The notes under the pieces: generated by a model
What the model saw: the letters and a program-made list of their open reading frames with translations, nothing else
Databases searched by the model: none
Told to the model about the DNA's origin: nothing
Source: Verrucomicrobia bacterium TMED56
GTDB taxonomy: Bacteria; Verrucomicrobiota; Verrucomicrobiia; Opitutales; Seribacteraceae
Direction: 5' to 3'
Assembly (NCBI GenBank): GCA_002167265.1
Contig: NHDJ01000127.1
Location: 2,333 to 21,348, forward strand
DNA length: 19,016 bases
In this document: positions 7,601-14,788 of the stretch, one piece after another
Layout: each line of letters opens with the position of its first letter
Position numbering within the stretch: position 1 is the first letter of the stretch
Position numbers and translations under genes: made by a program

Positions 7601-8530
7601 GTGACATATTTCAAATCATCAACTGCCTGTTATTTACTTCTGATTTTCTTAACATCATGCTCTGACAAAACTTCGAAAAGTTCCCAAAAAGGTCTTTTGG
7701 ACGATGAAGTAAGGGCCGAAATTGTGTCAATAGACTCAAATTCAAGTATTGTTGCTTTCAAAGTAACCGCCTCAGGTAGTGCACTTGACAAATTTTCCAA
7801 TATCGAGAATGGCAGTGAAATTGAAGCGGAGGCTCATCCCGGAGATTTAAGTTTGTTGGAAAATAAGAGGATTTTCAAAGGTCGATTGCAATCGACTTTT
7901 AGTCCCCAAAATGGGGAAATATTCCTGCTTCACAGTGTTTGGCCTGATGATTTCAGAGAAAGAATTCGGTTTAACAATGTGAATCGACTTCTAAGAAGAG
8001 ACACATTATCCCTAGGAGAAGATTCAATAAAAACAATTGGGGACCAAGTCCCCCCATTTGCACTTTATGATCAGGATGGGCTTATTATAACAACCGATTA
8101 CTTTGATGGATCTGTTACAATTGTGAATTTTATTTTTACCCGATGCTCTGAACCAGAGATGTGCCCTGCCGCAACCATGAAAATGAAAAAATTGCAGGCA
8201 CTGGTTGAGCAAACCAAAATTCCATTTGTAAAATTCTTATCAATCACTTTAGATCCCAAATTCGACACCCCGGGGGTTTTGAAATCTTACGCAAGAGGAT
8301 ATGGTTTGAACGAATCCAACTTCCGTCTGGGAACTGCCGGAAAAACTGTAATTGACGACCTCACCCGACAATTTGGAATACTTAGGAAAAAAGAACCAAG
8401 CGTGCCCCTTGATCACACCATGAGAACCATCGTGATAAACTCGAAGCGACAAATAATTTATCAAGTGCCCGGAAAAGGTTGGTCAGTTGATGATTTTCTC
8501 AGCAGGTTACAAGGACAGCAATCAATTTAG
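7601..8530 (+). CDS. SCO1/SenC/PrrC-family copper chaperone, lipoprotein, with extra N-terminal domain
   Basis: Thioredoxin-fold protein of the SCO family, which delivers copper to or reduces the CuA site of oxidase subunit II. A lipoprotein signal ends at LTSC (Cys20). Residues ~36-135 form an unrecognised, beta-rich-looking segment. The SCO domain occupies ~145-305: PPFALYDQDG, then IVNFIFTRC, the second cysteine before P, SITLDPKFDTP, and His272 in PLDHTMR, the third copper ligand. The cysteines are Cys182 and Cys188, spaced C-x5-C; the classical motif is C-x3-C. The start is GTG at 7601. The only nearby upstream ATG (7595) runs straight into TGA. The gene is divergent from ctaB and begins the accessory operon, 23 bp before the HLHP protein. 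Family assignment is firm; the N-terminal domain is unassigned. Confidence 0.9.
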   Translation: MTYFKSSTACYLLLIFLTSCSDKTSKSSQKGLLDDEVRAEIVSIDSNSSIVAFKVTASGSALDKFSNIENGSEIEAEAHPGDLSLLENKRIFKGRLQSTFSPQNGEIFLLHSVWPDDFRERIRFNNVNRLLRRDTLSLGEDSIKTIGDQVPPFALYDQDGLIITTDYFDGSVTIVNFIFTRCSEPEMCPAATMKMKKLQALVEQTKIPFVKFLSITLDPKFDTPGVLKSYARGYGLNESNFRLGTAGKTVIDDLTRQFGILRKKEPSVPLDHTMRTIVINSKRQIIYQVPGKGWSVDDFLSRLQGQQSI

Positions 8531-8553
8531 CACAAATATAAACATTTTTACAA

Positions 8554-9474
8554 ATGACCCGGAAGAAAAAATCTCTTTTGTTGTTTATCCCTTTTGTGGT
8601 GATTTATTTTATAGCTCGTTCTTTGCCAGTTGAACCTTGTGAATTTCTCCACGAGGAAACCTACAACGAAGAAGGCGTGCTTGACTATTGCGGTCCGGGT
8701 GATTCTGGATTTGTAGATTTAACCACCCGAAAATGGCCATTGAAAATGGACTTACGGGCACTTGGAGGACTTGAACCTAATAAAGCATGTGAATTCGAAA
8801 TTAATTTGAAGGAATTTGACGGATCACCACTGGCCGCTGATGAGGTCGCTTTAAGTCATACTCAGAAGATTCATTTGCTTGCTATAGACTCGACTTTGCA
8901 AGATTACCAGCATTTGCATCCAGAACCTGATAGTTTATTTGATGGAATTTGGAGATTTAAAATTACCCCTAAGTATTCAGGTGAGTACAAAATATTTTTG
9001 GATTTGATTCCAATTCGCAGTCCAAGAAGGATATTATTATCTGGCTCCTTTTCAGTGGATGGACCTGATCGTGGTGTTCAGGATAAAACTCACTCTACTC
9101 AAGTTTCTGTTGGAAGTCGCAAATTTGCAGTTGAAATAGAGCCCAATGAATTTTCGGATGAGGTAATTTTAACATTCAAAGCCCGAGATGAACTGGGTTC
9201 TCCCTTACTACTTCGCCCAGTCATGGGTGCCCATGCCCACATGGTTGCTTTTGACTGGGAAAGAAAAGGCTTTGCTCATTTACATCCTTTGGAGACTGAG
9301 GATTTAACTGGACCAGCAGTTCGACCAAGTAGCAATGATTTGCAATTTTCGTTTAATTCATCCGAGATTGAGCAATGTCGATTGTGGGTTCAGGTCTTGC
9401 TCGAAGAGGATGAGTTTGAAACTTTCATTCCTTTTAATTTAGATTTCAGAGAGTTGCCTCATGAAACAAATTGA
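8554..9474 (+). CDS. Membrane-anchored periplasmic protein with two His-rich HLHP repeats (unknown function)
   Basis: 306 residues. A basic N-terminus and one hydrophobic span (8-22) suggest a signal anchor, with the rest in the periplasm. Two beta-rich halves each carry the same signature. The first has H107-LLAID-...-H120-LH122-P. The second has H227-A-H229-MVAFD-...-H242-LH244-P. The first half continues as F..KITPKYSGEYKIFLDLIP, as in YtkA-like/FixH-like Ig-fold modules. Two cysteines (Cys29 and Cys46) follow the anchor. The histidine arrangement suggests copper or other metal binding. Its position between an SCO chaperone and a DUF420 protein, opposite the oxidase operon, suggests a role in oxidase metal-centre assembly; this is inference. 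Its 3' end overlaps the next gene by 14 bp, implying translational coupling. No specific family name is claimed. Confidence 0.8.
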   Translation: MTRKKKSLLLFIPFVVIYFIARSLPVEPCEFLHEETYNEEGVLDYCGPGDSGFVDLTTRKWPLKMDLRALGGLEPNKACEFEINLKEFDGSPLAADEVALSHTQKIHLLAIDSTLQDYQHLHPEPDSLFDGIWRFKITPKYSGEYKIFLDLIPIRSPRRILLSGSFSVDGPDRGVQDKTHSTQVSVGSRKFAVEIEPNEFSDEVILTFKARDELGSPLLLRPVMGAHAHMVAFDWERKGFAHLHPLETEDLTGPAVRPSSNDLQFSFNSSEIEQCRLWVQVLLEEDEFETFIPFNLDFRELPHETN

Positions 9475-10063
9475 ACAAATAAAAAAACGCAAAGCAGATT
9501 CTATTCTATTAAAGCGTTTGAAAATTGCAGTGTGGATTATTTCTGGAGTAGTTTTGGGCTTGGTCATGCTTATGCGACAGGTCAAGATTCCACTCCCGGA
9601 TTACATATCCTTGAATTTTCTTCCACCCTTCCACGCAATTCTTAATTCTCTGGCCGCAGTTTCTCTTGTTATGGCTTTGGTCGCCATTAAGAAAGGAAAC
9701 GCATTTGTTCATCAGAAATGGATTTACTGTGCGATGGCCTGTTCTTTTGTTTTTTTACTTTCCTATGTTGCGTACCATTTTACCACTCCAGAAACCATTT
9801 ACGGTGATCAAAATGGAGATGGTAAATTATCCCAACTTGAAGTTGATGAGGCTGGCGTAATGAGAAAAGTTTACCTTTCCATTTTATTGAGCCACATCGC
9901 ATTGGCTGCTCTAAGCTTGCCATTCATACTGCTCAACTTTTGCTATGGGTTTACAAATCATTTTGAAAAACATCGAAAACTTTCAAAAAAAATTTTCCCC
10001 GTCTGGCTTTATGTGGCAGTAACAGGTCCAGTGGTTTATGTATTACTAAATCCATATTATTAG
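9461..10063 (+). CDS. DUF420 / CtaM-like membrane protein with an EF-hand loop
   Basis: 200 residues and five predicted spans (about 21-38, 58-76, 86-106, 133-160 and 178-197). The DUF420 family includes Bacillus/Staphylococcus CtaM (YozB), which is needed for haem-copper oxidase activity. Family features are PPFHAILNSLAAVSLV, a conserved His84 (VHQKW), His106 after YVAYH, and His146 in ILLSHIALAALSLPFIL. Between spans 3 and 4 lies D116-Q-N-G-D120-G-K-L-S-Q-L-E127. This matches the 12-residue EF-hand loop at positions 1, 3, 5, 6, 8 and 12. The positive-inside rule puts it in the periplasm. The gene overlaps the HLHP gene by 14 bp and ends 6 bp from the convergent folA. I assign the family with good confidence, but the exact partner oxidase only from context. 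Confidence 0.85.
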   Translation: MKQIEQIKKRKADSILLKRLKIAVWIISGVVLGLVMLMRQVKIPLPDYISLNFLPPFHAILNSLAAVSLVMALVAIKKGNAFVHQKWIYCAMACSFVFLLSYVAYHFTTPETIYGDQNGDGKLSQLEVDEAGVMRKVYLSILLSHIALAALSLPFILLNFCYGFTNHFEKHRKLSKKIFPVWLYVAVTGPVVYVLLNPYY

Positions 10064-10069
10064 AACCGA

Positions 10070-10549
10070 TTAAGATGGTACGCGAATCCATTTTTTCAAA
10101 GAAAATTCTTCATTGTGAAAAAGCTTTTCTGAGACTTTGAAATCATTTCTAAATGGTGGGAAAAAAGCATCACCATCTTCTATGACCCGATGGACCTCCG
10201 ATACATACAATTCGGAGCATATTGAAAGAGTTTGTCTGTACAGTTCCCCTCCGCCTATGATGAAAAGGGTGCGGTCATATGCAGCTTCAAGTGCATCCCC
10301 CAATTTTTTAAAGACCTTTATTTCAGGTTTGGATTTGATGGTAGAACTTAACACCCAGTTTTCTCTTCGAGGAAGAGCACCTGGCAGGGATTCCCATGTT
10401 TTCCTGCCCATCAGCAAGGTGTGACCAAGGGTGATTTTTTTAAACCATTTCAAGTCTTCGGAAATTTTCCAAGGCAGATCCCCATTTTTTCCGATGACCG
10501 AGTTTTCAGAAATTGCAACAATCGCTTTTATGTGACAGGATGGATTCAC
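10070..10549 (-). CDS. folA: Dihydrofolate reductase
   Basis: NADPH-dependent reduction of dihydrofolate to tetrahydrofolate. It regenerates the cofactor oxidised by thymidylate synthase, whose gene is immediately upstream. It has 159 residues, the standard chromosomal DHFR length. Motifs are [21 protein letters not shown], with Asp32 as the acidic active-site residue; [12 protein letters not shown] for NADPH and substrate binding; and FIIGGGELY (96-104). The start is GTG. The bases GTGA hold both the folA start and the thyA TGA stop (4-bp overlap), so translation is probably coupled. The end of the gene faces the DUF420 gene across a 6-bp gap with no visible terminator. Confidence 0.96.
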   Translation of the reverse strand: MNPSCHIKAIVAISENSVIGKNGDLPWKISEDLKWFKKITLGHTLLMGRKTWESLPGALPRRENWVLSSTIKSKPEIKVFKKLGDALEAAYDRTLFIIGGGELYRQTLSICSELYVSEVHRVIEDGDAFFPPFRNDFKVSEKLFHNEEFSLKKWIRVPS

Positions 10550-11340
10550 ACTGAGATCGGAGCCTTTATAGCCGGGTGAGGATCATAATTACTAAGCACA
10601 AAATCCTCATAATTAAAATCGGTTATCTTTTTCTGTTTTCCTTTAATCTGCATAATCGGCTTTTGCTTTGGAGTTCTAGAAAGTTGCAGTTTTGCTTGAT
10701 CTAGATGGTTGGTGTAGAGATGCAAGTCGCCAAAAGTATGGACAAATTCATGAGGGGCAAGATCACAAATCTTGGCTACCATCATTGTTAATAGGGCGTA
10801 GGATGCGATATTGAATGGAACTCCAAGAAAAAGGTCGGCACTTCTTTGATATAATTGACAACTTAGCTTACCATCAGCCACATAGAATTGAAACAATGCG
10901 TGGCAGGGTGGAAGTGCCATCTGGTGAATTTCACCTGGATTCCATGCACACACAAGGTGCCTGCGGCTAGTGGGATTATCTTTTAAAGATTTTATAACAT
11001 CTTCAATTTGATTTACACTCCCACCGTCAGGCTTTTTCCAGTCTGTCCATTGTGCTCCGTAAACTCTTCCCAGATTACCCTTAGAATCAGCCCATTCATC
11101 CCAAATCTTCACTTTGTTATCTTGAAGGTATTTTACATTTGTATCGCCATTGAGAAACCATAGCAGTTCGTGGATAATTGAGCGCAGGTGAAGCTTTTTG
11201 GTAGTAAGTAGAGGAAAGCCGTCATCTAACCGGAAGCGCAACTGTTCTCCAAAAACGGACCATGTTCCGGTCCCTGTTCGATCACCCCGGTAAGTTCCAT
11301 TTTCTATAATATTTGCTAAAAGTGAAAGGTATGAATTCAT
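10546..11340 (-). CDS. thyA: Thymidylate synthase (ThyA type)
   Basis: Methylates dUMP to dTMP using 5,10-methylenetetrahydrofolate, producing dihydrofolate for FolA. It has 264 residues, the same size as the E. coli enzyme. Catalytic Cys146 lies in [12 protein letters not shown]. Phosphate-binding arginines are Arg21 ([10 protein letters not shown]) and Arg126-Arg127 (SRRH). Asp169 and Asn177 ([18 protein letters not shown]) and the [12 protein letters not shown] segment (His207, Tyr209) for dUMP are present. The N-terminal region near [11 protein letters not shown] is canonical, supporting the ATG start at 11340. It is the first gene of a two-gene thyA-folA operon and diverges from the gene at 11411 across a 70-bp spacer. 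Confidence 0.98.
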   Translation of the reverse strand: MNSYLSLLANIIENGTYRGDRTGTGTWSVFGEQLRFRLDDGFPLLTTKKLHLRSIIHELLWFLNGDTNVKYLQDNKVKIWDEWADSKGNLGRVYGAQWTDWKKPDGGSVNQIEDVIKSLKDNPTSRRHLVCAWNPGEIHQMALPPCHALFQFYVADGKLSCQLYQRSADLFLGVPFNIASYALLTMMVAKICDLAPHEFVHTFGDLHLYTNHLDQAKLQLSRTPKQKPIMQIKGKQKKITDFNYEDFVLSNYDPHPAIKAPISV

Positions 11341-11358
11341 GTAATTTTATTGAAAACC

Positions 11359-11388
11359 TTGCTAAAGATGATGTCGTTTCCTTATACT
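11359..11388 (+). promoter_or_regulatory. Candidate sigma-70 promoter for the gene at 11411
   Basis: TTGCTA (11359-11364), an 18-bp spacer and TATACT (11383-11388) match the housekeeping consensus at most positions. Transcription would start near 11395, leaving a leader of about 16 nt with AAGG (11398-11401) before the ATG. It was found by eye, and the lineage's consensus is not known. Confidence 0.4.
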
Positions 11389-11410
11389 AAATACTTTAAG
11401 GTTAATTCAT

Positions 11411-12169
11411 ATGTCGAGATTTTCCCAGTACCTGTTTCTATTTTCAATAGTTTCAACTGTTTCCTTTGGTCAGCAAAAGTCAAATGACTTTACAAAGCGT
11501 TTTCATTCATTTGACGGTAAAATGAACCGTTTTTCTGGAAAGTTTTTTTCAAAACAAGGGTTAAACACAAAATTTAATAATCGAATCAAAATAGAAAAGT
11601 GGCCGTCCTTACATTCCATTCATAGTAACAGAAGGCTAGAAGGTACTAACCTTGATAAACTAAATTCTAAAAGAATAAATGTTAACAATATTCCCTATGA
11701 CATGCCCATTCAGAATAATTTTTCTGAAATGAATCAAGTTAAGGCATTAAATCCAAACCTTAGAGAACCATCTTCGGCATCTGCATCAATCGAGTTTCGG
11801 GACGCGGTTTATGATGAACTTGACAAGAGAGTAGATGACTGGATGAGCAAGGTAAACAACATGTCGCTTCAAGACATTAACCGCTACCAATTTAGACGGG
11901 GTAGATCATCCACCCCTGGATTTCCTGTTCAACAAGCAGGTTCTGAAAGAAAAAATAGTAAATCAGGTTCATTTACGCGACCCAATGCCATCAAATCCTC
12001 TGGATCTGGCTATTGGTTGGGTCCGATGAAATCTTCCGTTGAAGCAACCAAACACTTATCGCCTAAAGAACAAGCTATCCCAAAACCTCCTAAGGGAGGT
12101 TTTAGAGCTAAGACGAAGCCCATTCTTGGTCCAATGAAAGTTCGTGTTGAAGTTTCTGCCCCAAAGTGA
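11411..12169 (+). CDS. Hypothetical basic secreted protein with two LGPMK repeats
   Basis: 252 residues; I do not recognise a family. A signal peptide is likely: hydrophobic stretch 6-19 (QYLFLFSIVSTVSF), then G-QQ, with cleavage near 20-21. The mature part is rich in Lys, Arg, Asn and Ser, low in hydrophobics and probably largely disordered. One possible helix lies at ~128-150 (FRDAVYDELDKRVDDWMSKVN). Two short repeats occur near the C-terminus: YWLGPMKSSVEA (201-212) and ILGPMKVRVEVS (238-249). A strong DNA inverted repeat lies inside the 3' end of the coding region (12082-12103). It diverges from thyA and precedes tRNA-Val by 54 bp. Codon use looks like that of its neighbours. The signal peptide, start motif and uninterrupted frame support a real gene; the function is unknown. 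Confidence 0.65.
   Translation: MSRFSQYLFLFSIVSTVSFGQQKSNDFTKRFHSFDGKMNRFSGKFFSKQGLNTKFNNRIKIEKWPSLHSIHSNRRLEGTNLDKLNSKRINVNNIPYDMPIQNNFSEMNQVKALNPNLREPSSASASIEFRDAVYDELDKRVDDWMSKVNNMSLQDINRYQFRRGRSSTPGFPVQQAGSERKNSKSGSFTRPNAIKSSGSGYWLGPMKSSVEATKHLSPKEQAIPKPPKGGFRAKTKPILGPMKVRVEVSAPK
12082..12103. repeat. Strong inverted repeat (terminator-like hairpin) inside the 3' end of the 11411 gene
   Basis: AAAACCTCC-TAAG-GGAGGTTTT: a perfect nine-base stem with a four-base loop, A-tract before and T-tract after, as in bidirectional intrinsic terminators. It lies 64 bp before the stop codon, encoding PKPPKGGF. It could attenuate transcription toward the tRNA or be fortuitous. Confidence 0.45.
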
Positions 12170-12176
12170 TTCGCGC

Positions 12177-12204
12177 TTGCAAGCAATAAAGTCTCGTTTA
12201 TGAT
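12177..12204 (+). promoter_or_regulatory. Candidate promoter for tRNA-Val (and ilvN-ilvC)
   Basis: TTGCAA (12177-12182), 16 bp, TATGAT (12199-12204). The transcript would begin near 12211, 13 nt before the mature tRNA. The -35 lies in a 10-bp palindrome GCTTGCAAGC, and the -10 lies in GTTTAT-G-ATAAAC, so dyad symmetry covers both elements. Assignment is by eye. Confidence 0.4.
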
Positions 12205-12223
12205 AAACCGTTCACTTATTTAA

Positions 12224-12300
12224 GGACGGCTAGCTCAGTTGGTTAGAGCGACTGGTTTACACCCAGTAGGTCACAGGTTCGAGTCCTGTGCCGTCCACCA
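12224..12300 (+). tRNA. tRNA-Val, anticodon UAC
   Basis: Full cloverleaf. The acceptor is GGACGGC paired with GCCGTCC. The D-stem is GCTC/GAGC. The anticodon stem is ACTGG/CCAGT around loop TTTACAC, so the anticodon is TAC at 12258-12260, reading valine GUN codons, chiefly GUA/GUG. The T-arm is ACAGG-TTCGAGT-CCTGT. Discriminator A and CCA are encoded at 12297-12300. It is 77 nt including CCA and lies only 22 bp upstream of ilvN, in the same orientation. Confidence 0.97.
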
Positions 12301-12322
12301 TCAATCCCACTTTCTTAATCAT

Positions 12323-12814
12323 ATGCGTCACATTATTTCCGTTCTCGTCGAAAATAAATTCGGAGTATTGGCTAGAATTGCCGGTTTATTTAGTGGTCGT
12401 GGCTTTAATATTGATACCCTAAATGTAGGCCCTACTCACATCGATGGAAGGTCAAGAATTACGGTTACACTAAACGGTGATGAAAAAGCGTTAGATCAAT
12501 GCATCAAGCAACTTGATAAACTTATAGATGTTATAAAAGTTGAGAATTTTGTTGGAGATGAAGGAGTGGGTAGAGAACTTGTTCTTGTTAAAGTGAATGC
12601 TGATTCCAGTACCCGTTCTGAGATTACGCAGATATGCGATGTATTTCGGGGCAAAATCATTGATGTTGCTCCGAAATCTCTCATTATTGAAGTAACGGGC
12701 AATGAAAATAAAATAAGAGCTTTTCTAAATTTGCTGGAATCTTTCGGAGTCAATGAACTTGGTCGAACCGGTATGGTTTCGCTCAGGCGAGGAGCAACAA
12801 ATTTTGAATTTTAA
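12323..12814 (+). CDS. ilvN: Acetolactate synthase small (regulatory) subunit
   Basis: 163 residues. It is the regulatory subunit of acetohydroxyacid synthase, which binds valine for feedback inhibition and activates the catalytic subunit (first common step of valine, leucine and isoleucine synthesis). The N-terminal ACT domain is clear: HIISVLVENKFGVLARIAGLFSGRGFNIDTL, with family residues in NVGPTHIDGRSRITV. The C-terminal small-subunit domain is present: ELVLVKVNADSSTRSEI...IFRGKIIDV-type segment ending GMVSLRRG. The start is set at ATG 12323 because the upstream extension of the frame runs through the tRNA gene. No Shine-Dalgarno is visible. The catalytic subunit gene ilvB is not in the window. 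ilvC follows after 33 bp. Confidence 0.95.
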   Translation: MRHIISVLVENKFGVLARIAGLFSGRGFNIDTLNVGPTHIDGRSRITVTLNGDEKALDQCIKQLDKLIDVIKVENFVGDEGVGRELVLVKVNADSSTRSEITQICDVFRGKIIDVAPKSLIIEVTGNENKIRAFLNLLESFGVNELGRTGMVSLRRGATNFEF

Positions 12815-12847
12815 ACAAAAATATTAATTAAAAAAACCCTCTAGGCT

Positions 12848-13876
12848 ATGCCTGCTAAAGTATACACTCAAAAAGAGGCGAAAATAACGCCCATAAAAAA
12901 GAAAACGCTCGCCGTTATTGGATACGGTTCACAAGGCCATGCCCATGCCCTCAATCTGAAAGATAGTGGCTGCAAGGTAATCATTGGTCTATACAAAGGC
13001 AGTAAGTCCATTCGGGTTGCAAAACGCCATGGTTTTGAAGTTATGGAAGTAGCTGAAGCAGTTTCCAAGGCAGATGTTATCATGATTGGAGTTCCTGACA
13101 TGAAGCAAGCAGAGGTTTATGAGAATGAAATCAAACCTAATCTTTCCAAAGGTAAAGCACTGCTTTTCACTCATGGCTTTGCAATTCATTTTGGACTCAT
13201 AAAAGCACCGCGTGGAATTAGTGTTATTATGGTTGCACCCAAGGGTCCAGGGCATGTTGTCCGCTCACAGTACAAAGAAGGAAAAGGTGTACCTGCTTTG
13301 ATTGCAGTAAATAAGGGGTCTTCAAAAGATTCTAAAAAAATTGCTTTGGCATGGGCTGCCGGCATCGGAGCTGCACGTTCCGGAATTTTGGAAACCTCTT
13401 TTAAAGAAGAGACTGAAACTGATCTGTTTGGTGAACAAGCTGTACTTTGTGGAGGGGCTTCTGCACTTGTCGAAGCTGGCTTCGAAACTCTTGTGGAGGC
13501 TGGTTACGCTCCGGAAATGGCTTATTTTGAATGTTTACACGAATTAAAATTGATTGTGGACCTAATGATTGAGTCAGGTATAGCCGGCATGAGATTTTCA
13601 GTTTCTGAAACCGCAAAATTTGGCGATGTGACTCGGGGTCCTCGTGTGATCAATGGAAATGTTAAGAAATCAATGAAATCGATACTCAAGGAAATTCAAT
13701 CCGGTAAATTTGCCAAGGAGTGGGTCAAGGAATACCAGGCAGGTTTACCCAAGTATAACAAGCTTCTTGAAGATGGAGAAAAGCACCCAATTGAAGAGAC
13801 CGGCAGGCGCTTGCGCTCCTTGATGCCTTGGATTCCCAAGAAAAATATTAAGGGTGCCCAAGCTTCTTATTCATAA
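12848..13876 (+). CDS. ilvC: Ketol-acid reductoisomerase (NADP+), class I
   Basis: Second common step of branched-chain amino acid synthesis. It isomerises and reduces acetolactate or acetohydroxybutyrate using NADPH and Mg2+. It has 342 residues, the short class I form. The Rossmann motif is [19 protein letters not shown] (23-41). The NADPH phosphate-binding loop reads GLYKGSKS (47-54), with Lys50, Ser52 and Ser54; more typical is R.GS..w. The catalytic domain has [21 protein letters not shown] and the Mg2+-binding [16 protein letters not shown], with the later [13 protein letters not shown] and SETAKFGD segments. ATG 12848 gives the usual N-terminal length. The gene lies between ilvN (33 bp) and hemC (63 bp), probably in one transcript. 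Confidence 0.97.
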   Translation: MPAKVYTQKEAKITPIKKKTLAVIGYGSQGHAHALNLKDSGCKVIIGLYKGSKSIRVAKRHGFEVMEVAEAVSKADVIMIGVPDMKQAEVYENEIKPNLSKGKALLFTHGFAIHFGLIKAPRGISVIMVAPKGPGHVVRSQYKEGKGVPALIAVNKGSSKDSKKIALAWAAGIGAARSGILETSFKEETETDLFGEQAVLCGGASALVEAGFETLVEAGYAPEMAYFECLHELKLIVDLMIESGIAGMRFSVSETAKFGDVTRGPRVINGNVKKSMKSILKEIQSGKFAKEWVKEYQAGLPKYNKLLEDGEKHPIEETGRRLRSLMPWIPKKNIKGAQASYS

Positions 13877-13939
13877 GCAGAGATTCATTCATTGATACAA
13901 TCGTTCTATGGTTAATTTTCTGTGTAGCTTCCTAGCACA

Positions 13940-14788
13940 GTGAATTTTCCCCGAACATTTCGAATTGCGACTAGAAAAAGTCCCCTTGCTATTTGGCAAG
14001 CGGAAAAAACTGCTTCCCTAATAAGAGAAGTATTGGCTTGTAATGTTGAACTTCTTCCCATGAGTACAACTGGGGACAGACAAACCCAGTGGAATCTTTC
14101 AGAAAAAGGAGGGAAAGGATTGTTTACAAAAGAACTAGAAGAATCTCTTCTTAGGGGAGATGCGGATTTAGCAGTACATAGTGCGAAAGACATGCCAACT
14201 GATTCTCCTGATGGGCTAACACTTTCCACTTTTCTAAAACGCGAAGATCCACGGGATGTACTTGTGATAAAGGAAGGAGTTACTTTGCCAAAAGTAATGG
14301 CTACTGGAAGTCCTAGAAGACAGGCACAACTCAAAGACAGGTTTGATGATTGTAGATGGATTCAATTGCGGGGAAATGTAGAGACAAGATTAAGAAAAAT
14401 TGCTCAGGAGGATCAGGCTGATGGTACAGTGCTGGCTGCTGCTGGATTAAATCGTCTGGGGTTCAAAAATTTCCCCGGTCTAGAGTTCATTCACTTGGAA
14501 GTCGAAGAAATGGTGCCCGCACCTGGACAGGGAGCGATTGCAGTTCAATCCAGAACTGATGATTGTAAAGAGTTTCTAAAAATAGGGGATAATAAAACGC
14601 AAAAAGATGTGGAAATTGAACGAAAAATTCTCGTTCAAAGGGGAGGGGGGTGCCAAGTAGCCCTAGGAGTTTGCCTTCATCAGGAGACCCTCCACTTCTT
14701 TGAGGAAAGTAGGGGAAAGCATTCCTTTTCATGTGCCGGAATGTCATCTGATGAAATTGTACAGAAAGTTGGGGATTTAGTTGCTTAA
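13940..14788 (+). CDS. hemC: Hydroxymethylbilane synthase (porphobilinogen deaminase)
   Basis: Polymerises four porphobilinogens to hydroxymethylbilane in the tetrapyrrole pathway. It has 282 residues, slightly shorter than the usual ~305. Motifs are FRIATRKSPLAIWQAE (8-22), STTGDRQ, GGKGLFTKELEESLL, the catalytic Asp84 in HSAKDMPTD, GSPRRQAQL (123-131), LRGNVETRL, AAAGLNRLG and PAPGQGAIAVQ. The dipyrromethane cofactor is held by Cys238 in RGGGCQVALG, where proline-containing CxvP is more usual. The start is GTG at 13940, chosen because the protein then begins just before the canonical FRIATRKS. The stop codon overlaps the next gene's ATG in TAATG, so translation is probably coupled to the cobA-hemD fusion, which supplies the next enzyme. 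Confidence 0.96.
   Translation: MNFPRTFRIATRKSPLAIWQAEKTASLIREVLACNVELLPMSTTGDRQTQWNLSEKGGKGLFTKELEESLLRGDADLAVHSAKDMPTDSPDGLTLSTFLKREDPRDVLVIKEGVTLPKVMATGSPRRQAQLKDRFDDCRWIQLRGNVETRLRKIAQEDQADGTVLAAAGLNRLGFKNFPGLEFIHLEVEEMVPAPGQGAIAVQSRTDDCKEFLKIGDNKTQKDVEIERKILVQRGGGCQVALGVCLHQETLHFFEESRGKHSFSCAGMSSDEIVQKVGDLVA

Noticed and set aside
12173..12210. GCTTGCAAGC palindrome and GTTTATGATAAAC dyad as a terminator for the 11411 gene.
   Set aside because: Loops are too small for stable RNA hairpins and no T-tract follows. They fit better as promoter elements of the tRNA.
12239..12322. Longer reading frame for ilvN beginning inside the tRNA gene.
   Set aside because: The extra 28 codons translate tRNA-Val bases. 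The ACT domain begins at the ATG at 12323.
13912..14334. Open frame of 140 codons opposite hemC.
   Set aside because: It covers conserved hemC codons and has no family features.
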